This document shows, in pieces, positions 50,905-61,616 of a stretch of 64,000 nt of DNA. Numbering within the stretch: position 1 is the first letter of the stretch; every line of letters starts with the position of its first letter. The notes beneath the pieces are model-generated. The model saw only the letters and a list, made by a program, of their open reading frames with translations, made no database searches and was not told the DNA's origin. The stretch is from Vitrella brassicaformis (Eukaryota; Sar; Vitrellaceae). The position numbers were made by a program, and so were the translations under genes. The stretch is taken from NCBI GenBank assembly GCA_001179505.1, contig CDMY01000325.1, forward strand, positions 2,893-66,892. The letters run 5' to 3'.

Positions 50905-52697
50905 GCTCAACCCTCCTCCTGCTTGACTGGTTGAGAAGAAGGGCCTGGAGCAAGTTCACACTCGCAGACAAGTGCACACAGGTGCAAGGGAGGTGACGCA
51001 GCCAGCAGAAGCAGGGGACGGCTCCGTACACACTTCGTTCTGCTTGTGTGCGTGTGTTGTGCAGGTCAGCGTGTGGCGAGGTGCAGGCGATACTGACTCA
51101 GCAGACCTGCCCAGTGATTGGTAAGTGAGCCCTGCATCGCTACAAACAAAGAAGTCTCGATCGCCCATGTTTGCCTCTTTCTGTATGCAGCACGAGTGGG
51201 AACCGTTCTGTTCACGCTGGCCCTTCGGCAAAGGTCGCCATCGTCACGGCTGCATTCGGGACCAAGCCACGTTATCTGGATGTGGTCTTCGAGAACCAAC
51301 AAATGTATGTATACGCTACATTGATTGACTTTCTCTCTACTGGAAACCAATTCGTTGTCCGTGCGCAGGTATGCTGAGCTTCACGGCTACAGAAGCATCA
51401 CAGTTGTCAACGAAAATGTCACAGCGAAGTGAGTGAGAGCGACAAGCACCATTGGATGCGGGTTACGTAGGATTTTGTGCTTGCTTGTCAGGAATAGAGG
51501 TCAGTCACTTTGCGCTGGCGCTCAATCCTGAAGGAAGCATTCTCTCTTGTCCCATTTCAGGCCGCTACAAGGCGAAGCTGCAGCTCGTGCGGCAGCTGCT
51601 GCTTGAGTCTCAGCACGAGTACGTCATGTGGAAGGACAGCGACACGCTCTTCATCGACTGTTCAAGGACGCTTGAGGCGGTGCTTCATGAGCATTATTCC
51701 AAGGACGTCATATTCACGAAGGATGTGACGGAATGGTTGGTCAACACTGGGGTAATGATCTTCAAGAATACACTGTTCTCGAGGACGTTTCTGGAGACCG
51801 TCTTGAAGGTGATCAGACAGACGGACAGACAGACAGACCGAAACAATTGCACAAGCCACATGCTTCTATTCGGCGTTCCTGAGGATGTGCAGACAATGGA
51901 GCGAATGCCAGCACCGAAAGGTCCGGGAATGCTGCCGGTACAAACAGAGCTTCTGTGGTCATCGCGTCGAATGCTGCCGGTTTCTGCGTGCGTCCTTTCA
52001 TTGCAGGGTGAGCAGGTGTATGTCAATTTTGCCCTGCTTGATCGCTACTCACGCGAAGCGTGCAGAGGAGACATGACGCCATGCCTCGGAGAATGCCACG
52101 GTAGCAAGTGGACAGAGCACGGCGCACGAATTCACATGTATGCTGGCCCTTTGTATCTGTGTGTCAGGTGATGATTGTCTTTCCCTCGTGGATCCACATG
52201 TCGCCCGACACATCAGTATCCTACCAAACCATGCTCTGCAGACACAAAGGCCCTACAGGGTCGGCAAACACCACAGCCAGCACGTATGTGTCATGTTGGT
52301 GTCTCTTTTCTCTGTGCAGGCAATCCCCCCACCCCAAGCGATCCCCTTTCAGTGCCCCTGCTTGGCCTCGGACCACACAGGCGAGACAGCTACGGTGACA
52401 AGGAATGCGACTGAGATTGCTGATCTGGGAAAAGGACGGCTCGTTGCGCGAATCGCAGCGCCGCTGAGCACGACGGTTACAAGACCTATGGGCATCAATG
52501 CTACGAAGTGGACTCCCCAACCCGAGGAGGCTTACATTGAAGAGACGCCTGCCTTCATCATGCATGTGGCGGGCGCTGCGAGCAATGCGAGCAGGAGGCG
52601 GGTTCAGCTGAGGGGTCAGATAATTTTCTCTCACGCCACATTCAGTAGCTGTTTTGCAATGAAGCGGTGCAATCAAATCTGCATTGCCGCCTCGTGA
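50829..52697 (+). CDS. GT34-like (GMA12/MNN10, XXT-like) glycosyltransferase
   Basis: Exons 50829-50981, 51065-51120, 51191-51304, 51369-51428, 51492-51499, 51561-51808, 52007-52100, 52168-52283 and 52320-52697; 408 residues. The start (MQSSAKPVCLALLLATSLVQ) gives a type II anchor. The catalytic region reads VAIVTAAFGTKPRYLDVVFE, YAELHGYRSITVVNENV, KAKLQLVRQLLLESQHEYVM, then WKDSDTLFIDC (the DxD-type metal/nucleotide-sugar site is D-S-D), then DVTEWLVNTGVMIFKN, GEQVYVNFALLDRY and YIEETPAFIMHVAG. GT34 members are Golgi galactosyl- or xylosyltransferases. One exon is only 8 nt. The 198-nt intron before exon 7 is also open in frame, so a retained form is possible. Confidence 0.82.
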
Positions 52698-53408
52698 GAA
52701 AGGTGTTGGTGTTTTTCCATTGGTCCGTCGGTCTTTTATTGCTGTATTGGTGATAAGCTGCCAGAGGCAATAATTCAGTACGATGTAGTCGTTGTATAGC
52801 TGCGGTAGGTAGAATTTTGTAGTGTATGCATTCAGATTTAGGCTTGCGAAGCGCTGCAGAGACACAGCTTACGTTTTGTCCGGTAGACACTCTGCATCAA
52901 CGCACATGGCGCTCAGTGTTTGCACCACACATCAAGACATCCTGAATGTAATATCATATTCATCCGTGTATCAACTGGCCACATATGTCAGTCTACGCTT
53001 TGTGCACGCGGCATCCTCAAAGCCCTCACTTTGTTGAGCGAGCTCAGCCACACTCTAAGTGGACATGGCCTAGAAAAGAGAGAGGGAAACATGAGCATGA
53101 CACGAAGACATGAGCAGCGGCAACCCCTGTGCAAGCACCCAACAGCAGCCAGTGATAAAAGCATATCTGTGTCACATACATCTATCAGCGCACAAAATTC
53201 GCCGCACTGGTTTAGACAAATCACAAAATTCGCCACTCTTGTTCGCACATATGTACATATGTGCTTGATGTGAGGGCCAACAGCGGCCTGTTCTGCAGTA
53301 AACGGTCAGCAGTATCAACCAATTTGATTAGCTTCTGACAGAGACATGGGGTGGAACATGGTGGCCAGCCAATTATCAATTATTGTCACATATATCTAAG
53401 CGCATGTG
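52698..53408. other. Convergent intergenic region
   Basis: 711 bp without supported genes; AT-richer than the flanks. 3' flanks of the two neighbours. Confidence 0.5.
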
Positions 53409-54624
53409 TCATCTCATAGGTCCCAACTCGCTGCTCAGATAGATGTAGTTCGTCGGGAACTCGGTGCTGTACCGACAAGGAGAAGAGCTGCTGGTGGTCT
53501 GCAGGCGTCGTTCTCTCTGTGTGCCCCCCTCTGCCTGTCCCCTGCTCTCCTGCCGGATACGTCCGTCTTTAATGCGGTCGGCGATGATCATCGGCTCGTG
53601 ACCAGGCCGATGCAGAGTGGCGAATGCTGCATACATTCGAACGCGTGTCTCGATTGAATGGGTCACATGATTTGATAGACGCACCTGGCGAGACCTCCAT
53701 CTTGTCTCTGCATAGGCCGATGGTCGCCTGGCGGGTGCCCTGCTGGAGCACACCGCGCTTCACACTCGTGACCTGCGAAGACGAGACAAGCAGTTACGAC
53801 ATACTTAGTCTCCGCATGTGTGCATCTGTGGCGGCTCTGACCGTGTATATGGCCCGTTCTTTCGTGTCAGGCAGGGCAAAGTATAGCCGGTTCATCTTGC
53901 GAAGCTTGGTCAGTGGCATGTCCAGCAGGTCGAAGAGCTCGATGTCTGTCGTGGCGTCAAGGATGCCTGAGCAAACAGAACATGGCGAGAGCGTTGTGGC
54001 TGGTGTGGGCTGATAGTCGTATGTATGGATGGGCGACTGGCTTTGGTATGCTCACTGACTGACTGATGGGTTGGTTGTCGGTTGACACAAGCTGCGAGTC
54101 CTCTACCTTCACGTCTCGAGACACTGCCAGCATCGATACATCCATGGCCACACATCAATGGAATGGGGCTCGGCTGGGTGCACACCTTTGTTGGCCCAGA
54201 CACAGAGGCCGAAAAGAACGCCTGAATGCCGGCCAAGAGGCAATCGAAGTCAAGTGCAATATGTTCACTTTTGCGCACCGATGGAGACGCAGTAGAGGCC
54301 GAACAGCACGCCCAGCGTCACGCTCCATCGCCTGCGAGACGTCTTGGTTGCCAGCAAAGTGCTGCAAACAGGGTAGACATGGCGTATTGGAGGAGATACA
54401 GCCGATGAAATGGCCTCTCCTTTGTCCGTCGTTAAATACCGAGCTGCTGCAGCACACTCCTCGAGGCTTACCACGCCGTCGCCGTCGGTGTCCCACTGCT
54501 GCAGCAGTTTGAGGACCTCCCTGTCGGCGCTGAGGCCGAACAAGCTTGCCATGGCCGCCACGGAGCTCTTCCTCCTTGCTCTTCCTCCATACTTGCTCAA
54601 AGCCGATGCCTTCCTCTCATCCAT
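53409..54624 (-). CDS. Single EF-hand, membrane-anchored protein, otherwise unrecognised
   Basis: Exons 54440-54624, 54279-54361, 54186-54221, 54064-54123, 53842-53966, 53685-53772 and 53409-53626; 264 residues. A basic N terminus precedes one canonical EF-hand loop (DTDGDGVVSLEE, about residues 45-56). Then follows a hydrophobic segment (WSVTLGVLFGLYCVSIGVLF, about 76-95) formed by two adjacent exons that both encode GVLFGL. A soluble part has TTDIELFDLLDMPLTKLRKM and RLYFALPDTKERAIYTVTSV. The end is Arg/Ser-rich. Calcium binding is expected; the remaining function is unknown. The first donor (CG/GTATTT) is weak but alone keeps the TM frame. Confidence 0.65.
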
Positions 54625-54766
54625 CCTCGCTCGAAATTCCAAGGGTCTTTCAGTGGGGCTGCGTAGTGGACTCAAGGGGGGGAATGCGCACCCGCAGGGG
54701 GGGATCGCGAGATAAGCTCGCAGACGGTGAGAGGAAAGGATACGAGAATGGAGGAAAGCGTTTCGA
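54625..54766. promoter_or_regulatory. 142-bp bidirectional promoter region
   Basis: Separates the EF-hand and kinase start codons. It contains no recognised motif apart from purine-rich sequence. Confidence 0.4.
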
Positions 54767-57700
54767 ATGGATGAGTCAGAAGTAAGCAGACACATTCACA
54801 GCTCGATTCAGAGATTAAGCACAAGCGTGTTTGTTATTTGTGTCCCTGCCTCAGGTGCTCATGACGGGTTTGGGTTCATCTCAGTGCGTTGTCCGCAATC
54901 TGGACACAAGTAAGAACCTCGCAGACAAATCCGATGTCCATCAATCTTTTCTCTCTCGATGTTTGTTTATCCACAGTGGAGAGCTGGGACCTGTCTTCGC
55001 CGGGTGCGGTAGATGCTGTGGCGCCATCAGCGAGCAGTCCCAGCCTTCATGCCGTCCCATCTGATACCAGCCTTGCATCAGGGGACCGGCCGAGGACGGC
55101 TGCGAAACCATGGGAAAACTGGTGGGTATGCTGGTCCACCCCGCGAGTCAGTCGGTTACATACGCACGTGCGTACGTGCGTTGGTCTGCGTGTGTTAGGT
55201 GGCGGGAGAAGAGAAGAAAGGATGCTGAGCTCTGGAACGCCGCTGAGATGGGAGATGTCGACGCAATGACACAGGTAGGCAGTGGCTGGATGGGCAAGCT
55301 TACCAGTGGTGCTGTCTGATCCATCCATACCCACTCTTCTGTAGATCATTGCGTCGGTAATGAGCCCTCCTTCTCTCGCTGAGATCGATCGCCCCCCTTA
55401 TGACGTCAACAGCCGGTCACTCAACGGATGGACTGCTCTTCACCTCGCAGCACATGCAGGTACGCCAGCCACGGGAGCTTTCCGGCAAAATATGGCCTGT
55501 GGTTGTTCATTCGTCCACAATCATGGGACGCTCAGGCCACTCGGCGTGCATCGATCTGATAATGGAGGTGGTGCAGGATCCCAATCCAACAAGCGACCAG
55601 GGGAGGACGGCGCTGCACCTGGCAGCTATGCAGTAAGGGTGGGGAAGGGTGAATGAGCGAGGGGATCGCCGAACGCTGCCCAAGCATGTATGTATGATGA
55701 TTTGTGTGTAGGGGTCATATGGAGTGTGTGCGATCCCTGGTGGGTCGATGGCGAGCGACGCTCGACTGTCAGGATGCCTTTGGCGCCACGCCACTGCACC
55801 TCGCCTCCTCAGGAGGTAAAGACACCGCCTCACGCCATCGGTCGACATTCGCATGATTCTCTCCTCCGCTGATTTCCTTAATCCCACGATCAGGCCACGG
55901 CCGTGTTGTGAGGCTGCTGCTCAGCCATGGCAGCGACTACAGAGTGAGTGATCGGGCAGGTGATAATGTTGTGCAGGTCACATCATGTCATCGCCTGGTG
56001 CGATGGTGTGGTATCTGTGCAGATCAAGAACAACAGTGGCCTGACGGCACGGCAGGAGGCGCTCAACATCAACACCAGGGAGTGCTTCAAGTACCGACAA
56101 CAACCATAAAAGGCGGACGCTGATTGCATTGATTGCATCAATTGGGTGCAGTCATCATGTCCTTCCCTTGTTTGTGTGTTTCAGCGACGTCATCAACCGC
56201 GATTCGTCTGCAGCGTGGGACCAAGACACGTCGTATGGGTACATGCACAATTGGACGACAAACCCATGCGCACTCATGGCCATCCATTGACCCCTGTGTG
56301 TACATGCAGAAGGACACCATTTCGGCGGTCTGTGCTGCTGCACAATGCGCGGTCAGACGTGGTGCGGAAGCTTCTGTCGTCTGCCCAACAGTGAGGCACA
56401 CGTTAACATGGACAAGAACAGGAAGAAACGTATGCAAGCCGTCTGTGGTGTGCAGGAGTTTCCATTCCCAGCAGCCTGTGTCCAAGGACGATACAGTCGG
56501 TGGGCCCCGGCGGCTACACAGCCCCGACAGCCCCAGACACGCCACTGCTGGCGGTACTCTATCCACACAGCGCACACACGAACGGCAAGGATGATGCACA
56601 CCTCTGTGTTGCGGGATTCATTTGTGTGTGCAGGCAGGATGTTCCACTACCTGGGTCGTCTCGATTCCGGCATGAGTCGCACAGACTTCGCGCCATCCGA
56701 GCCCGTGAATGGCATTGACGAGATGATCGGACCCAATTTATTCGACATCGGGCCGCTGCTCGGCAAGGTGCGTGTGCAAGCCTCCATCGTGCAGACCATC
56801 CACACTGCAATCCCTCGTCCTTTTGTTTCCGCAGGGCAGTTTCGGATCGGTGTACAAGGTGACGCACAAGTCCACTGGCGTCTGCTACGCCATGAAGATA
56901 CTCGAAAAGCGAAAAATAATCGGTATTGGGAAGGCAGGCAGTGAGATCTCGCGGGTCGGTGCTGAGATTAGCTCTTCTCATCTCATGTCACGTCAGGTCG
57001 GAGTTTGGTTCGGTATGCGTTGACAGAGAGGAACATTCTGTCATACATTCGGCACCCACACATTGTCGAGCTCGCCGGCGCGTTCCAGACTTCGGTGAGT
57101 GCACGAGAGGCTACACAATACGACGGAAGCTATTCATTCCTTCTCTCATATGCATGATCAGGATCATCTGGTGCTGCTGCTGGAGTACTGTTCTCGCGGC
57201 AACCTGCAGCAGCTCATTTCGAGACACAAACGGCTCAAGCAGTCCCTCGCCAAGCTCTACACAGGTAGGCAGACCTGCCTGGACAATGGCGCCCCCAAAA
57301 ACAAGGACGTTCGTCCGCGTGTTGTGCTGTTATGTGTTCTGTATTGCGATAGCTGAGATCCTGACTGCTCTTGAGTACCTGCACGAGCGCAACATCGTCT
57401 TCAGAGACCTCAAGGTGGCCACCGACCCACCACCCTCCCATTCTTGCTCATCTACTGTCTGCCTGTCTGCCTGTGCAGCCCGACAACGTGGTGCTCGACG
57501 ATAGAGGTGAGGGAGGGAGGGAGGCGTAACAGCGGGAGTCGATCAATGCTTATCCTTCCTGCTGTCTCCTGATGGATGGATGGATGGATGGCTCGGTCAG
57601 GCCACGCGCTTCTGACTGACTTTGGGCTGAGCAAGGAGCTCGTGTCAGACCTGTACCCAGCACCTGCCACCTCATTCTGCGGGGTAATGAGAAACCCTGA

Positions 57701-58898
57701 ACATCATCCGACAGTGGGGGAGGGACTCACTGCTGAGATTCTCTCTTTCCCTGGTCTTGGGTGCAGAGTGTCGCCTATTTGGCCCCTGAGATGTTGAGCA
57801 AGAGAGGCCACGGCAAGAGCGTCGACCTGTACGGCCTGGGCGTGCTCCTCTACGAGATGCTCGTCGGAACACCGCCCTACTTCAGGTCAGTCACACGCAC
57901 AAAGAGAGAGCATCGATGTATGGCTTTCATTTGGAAGAGCGTATGTGTCTGTGTGTGTCTGCAGCTACGACCGTAAGTCATTTGTTCGGGAGCGCAGCCC
58001 ACCTGCGTTGTCTGCCTCCGTGTAAATATGCCACTCATGCACTCCTTGCTTGTCTTGATGCGTCCGTCATGCAGGAGAGCAGCTGTTCAAGAACATCGAG
58101 ACGCAGAAGCTGACATTCCCGGCACATGTGTCTCCCGTAAGCAAGCAGACGACAACAACAACACACACTCACACACATCGAATACCGTCATCGAATGTGC
58201 GTCTCTCTGGTTGTTGCCAAATGACAGGATGCGCGTGACCTGATCAGCCAGCTGCTGGACCGCGACCCTCAGCGTCGGCTGGGTGCGATGGACACGCAAG
58301 AGGTGCGGCAGCATCCCTTCTTCGCAGACATCGACTGGGAGGGGCTTGCGGCCATGCGTAAGGACAGCAGCTCTGTGGCCATCCTGCCGCCCAATGAGAT
58401 GCCTTGTGGTGAGCCGTCCAACATCAGCATACTGCTCAGAGGCCAGCATGGGGTGCTGGGGGGCGAGAGGAAACGACCATTCAACCGGGTAAGCGAGGTG
58501 GTCGACTGGCTGACATCCCGGCCAGAGTCGTATGCATGCATGCGTCCTGTCTGTCGGTAAACCACGTCAGGTTGCCCACCCCATCGGCAAGCCGAGCCAG
58601 CCCCACCGTGCGTCGAGTGTCCCGCTCTCCCCCGGCCGGGATAACTTCATCCACGGGTCAGTCCGTCAGGCACTCAGTCAGCGGCCACACCCGATTGATG
58701 TTTGGCTGGTTGTTTCCATGTAGTTGGAGCTTTGCGGGTCGACTGTCCAAGGAGGAGGTCACAAGGCTGCGAGAGCGGCCGAAAGCGGCCGTCATGCGGG
58801 GCCTCACGCAGTCGACTGTGCAGAGCACTAATAATCACAATACACACGGGTGGTTGACGAGCTCGGTCATGGGTGCACAGTGGCAGCAGCTTCCTTGA
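54767..58898 (+). CDS. Ankyrin-repeat AGC-type protein kinase
   Basis: Twenty-five exons: 54767-54781, 54855-54909, 54977-55121, 55199-55274, 55345-55459, 55536-55632, 55712-55815, 55894-55943, 56023-56090, 56185-56238, 56310-56390, 56456-56553, 56634-56767, 56835-56922, 56997-57094, 57162-57264, 57353-57414, 57479-57506, 57601-57683, 57767-57885, 57965-57972, 58075-58136, 58228-58488, 58571-58656, 58724-58898; 754 residues. Ankyrin repeats (about 72-210): [60 protein letters not shown]. Kinase (about 355-615): [69 protein letters not shown]. All catalytic residues (K, D of RD, DFG) are present. [17 protein letters not shown] is AGC-like. Exon 21 is 8 nt. Confidence 0.9.
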
Positions 58899-59338
58899 GG
58901 CAGTCAGCAAGCTAGAAGCAACCGTCGATTCTTGCATGTGTAGCGCTAGCGATGAATTGTATCATCATGTATCGGTGTGTCCTGTTGTTTGCATATGTGC
59001 TCGGACTGCAATGCGACACCCCCGCATGTTTGAGTCACACCTGTAACTCCCGGCACGAGAGAAACTCTCGCACCGCATGAGTTCGACGCCTTGCCTTCGG
59101 ATACTGAAACAAGGTGAGACACAGTCGGAGTACTGTAGTGGAAGAATTTTACTTCATCCGAATGCTGACGTCAAGGGATGTGCGCACTAGCATTGACACG
59201 ACAACTGGGGAAATCCCGCCAAGAAAGAGAACCGGCAAGAAAAAACGGCCGGCAGTTCTCTGTTTCACGGCGGGCAAAAGCGCGCAAAGGGCCTTTCCGT
59301 CGGGCCTTTCCCCCGCTGAATAAAAAAGTCTGAGGACA
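58899..59338. other. Intergenic between two plus-strand genes
   Basis: 440 bp, no feature seen. Confidence 0.5.
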
Positions 59339-60837
59339 ATGCTCCGTCGCGTCGTCGGCGTAGTCCTTGCGTTGTTGAGCTGCCTTCCCTTGGGTGAGCA
59401 TGCCGATGCCGGGCGTGATGCCGGCCACTCCCAGGCCTTCCTCGGACTTCACAACACAACGCTGCCCGTCCCGCATACGCTGCTAGGTAGGTGAGCCAGC
59501 AATCAACAGTCGCCAGCCTCAAGCCGTCGGGACGTCGCTCACAATGCATGCATGCAATGCCACGGTCTTGGTGTACGTCTTGGTGTCACTCGCGTCAATG
59601 ACATGCATGCAGGGTGCCATTCTCCCATTCATGGCCCCCCCCAACTCGCCGCCGAAGCCCTTCACTGGGGAGCTGGGCCCCTCACAACGGTTGGCTCTAG
59701 AGCTGCGTTGACCGACGAGACATTGGTTCCCTCTGTGTGTGTATGTAGGTCGACGACCTACGCCAGCAAATTTGCGTTCGTCGATGAGCTGTGGCGCCCA
59801 CAATGGTGTGATTGGCCATGACATTGTGTGCTCGAGGCCGTCTTGCACTGGTTGTTTGGCTGTATGTAGGCTGAAGACGTACGCCAGCAAGTACGCCTTC
59901 ATCGATTCGGAATTCTCCAATGCGGTTCTGCCGCGGAAGCTCAAAGACGTGCACACCCCCACCTTTGAGGGGAAAGACCACACAACCTCTGTCGGCACCG
60001 AAGTTTTTGGGGAGCCGGACTCCGAGGAGGACGCCCCGGGGTCGGCTCCGTTCACCTGGGCGGACCTTCCGGACTCACCGAAACCTCACTACTGGCAACT
60101 CGACCTCATGAACACCCAACAGGTGGAGAAAGAAAAAGACAATATCTAGCAGGGCATTCGATCAACCGATATCTCGGTGTCTCTTCATGTGAGTGTGCAG
60201 ATTGCTGCTGCTCATGAGAGTCTCGGCCTCGCATTCAACCATTTCAAGAGCGTGTTGTTGGTCTTCTGCACCCATGACCTGTTCTTCCGTATCGACTACC
60301 GGAACCAACACCTCTAAATTGTCGACCCGCTCTGGCAAAACATTCGGTCTCTCCTGGCGATCGGCGGCAAAGTCATCATCAACAATATACCTGTACGTAC
60401 GTGTGTGAGGGAACACTGACTGAATCAGATACATCGTCTCACACTCATAGAGACACGCAGGGTGTCATCTTGATTGATGGGGTCAGATGTGTGTTTGCGA
60501 TGTGTGTGTGTGTGTGTGTTTGTTACAAGGCTGCATTCGCTGGCGAGACATGCGACTGTCAGTATCCGCCTGAGGCAAGGCCTGAGGGGACGCGATGCAT
60601 TCACCACAAGAGGCTCGACACGGACATCTGTTGGTCGAATGCTTCCATGAGAAAGCTGTTCGACCGTTTCGTCCACCTCGTGGAACTGCAAGGATTCGAA
60701 CTCGTCGGGCCCGTGCTGTTCCGCCTCTCAGGTGCGAAAGGATGGATGCAAACGAAATATTCCTTGTGTGCCAATCGCTGGCTGCAGATGTGTCACCCAT
60801 CTTGGGGGTGGAGTTTCAGCGGATCCACTCTCTCTAG
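59339..60837 (+). CDS. Unrecognised secreted-protein gene with an in-frame TAA
   Basis: Exons 59339-59486, 59613-59706, 59749-59805, 59870-60122, 60201-60392, 60530-60731 and 60788-60837 give one phase-consistent frame of 332 codons ending in TAG, but codon 223 (60315-60317) is TAA. Read as it stands the product is 222 residues. The start (MLRRVVGVVLALLSCLPLGE) is a signal peptide. Later stretches include KFAFVDELWRP, KYAFIDSEFSNAVLPRKLKD, LGLAFNHFKSVLLVFCTHDL, then after the stop IVDPLWQNIRSLLAIGGKVI and KLFDRFVHLVELQGFELVGP. Exons 3 and 4 begin with related sequences. I recognise no family. A nonsense allele, sequencing error, recent pseudogene or readthrough are all possible. Confidence 0.55.
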
Positions 60838-61616
60838 CTGCCTTCACAGCTCGGCCAAAGCGACAGAGATGCGCCTGTTGCGACGTTTCTTTTTTCCCAA
60901 TCGGTCTTCAGATAGCGAGCGATGCGGTGGAACAGACGGTGGAATGAAATGAGAGACAGAGAGATGCACAGTGACAAGTGATAGATCGGACAGCTCAAAT
61001 AACCTTAAAAGCGCTCATCCATAGACTGACCGCGAGGCGTCGTCGTGTCAACTTTGGTGGCTGCATTGGTCTTTGCCAAGTGTTTCCGTCTCCGGCTGAT
61101 GGGGAAGAGAATGAATGTAGAGAATATAAAAAATGAGAGAATCTCAGACTACATACATTAAGGCGGGAGTGAGCAGATTGCAAACCCGAGAGGGCCACGT
61201 ATGGTTCTTTTTGCATGTGCATGGCCGCCTTGTGTGCTATGTGCATGTCGTGTGTGTGTCGTGAATGCAGATCGTGTCTCACTAAGCCTCGTCACAACAG
61301 ATGCAACGAGTCAGAGGTGTCTCTCCTTCACGGTTCCTGCTTCTTGTCCTCCTGCTTCTTGTCCCCCTTGGTTCTCCACTTGTTGGGGCGCGTTGATTTC
61401 TTTGACGGTTCGTATTCCCTCACGCCTAAGACATGTGGCGTTTCACAGCTTTCCTAACCAACGTTCAGGAGCGGTTTCGGGGAGCATCCTAGGCGGCCTG
61501 CTGAAACATACTCACCGGCTTCTCTCGCACCGGGACGGCGAGGCGGGTCCAGCGGGACGTCCCCCGGATTTGTCTGTCTGTCTGGATTCCGTTTCTCGCG
61601 GCGTCCTGGGTGAGAT
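60838..61616. other. Intergenic, no supported gene
   Basis: 779 bp of 3' flank and upstream region of the AP2 gene; AT-richer part at 61100-61160. No RNA gene seen. Confidence 0.5.

Noticed and set aside
51883-52006. In-frame stretch in the GT34 intron (TMERMPAPK and on)
   Set aside because: It is open only by chance as far as can be judged; the family pattern joins FLETVLK directly to GEQVYVNF. Kept only as a possible retained form.
54410-54715. 101-codon plus-strand ORF before the kinase
   Set aside because: Antisense to the EF-hand exon 1; the kinase model starts at 54767 with a phase-matched exon chain.
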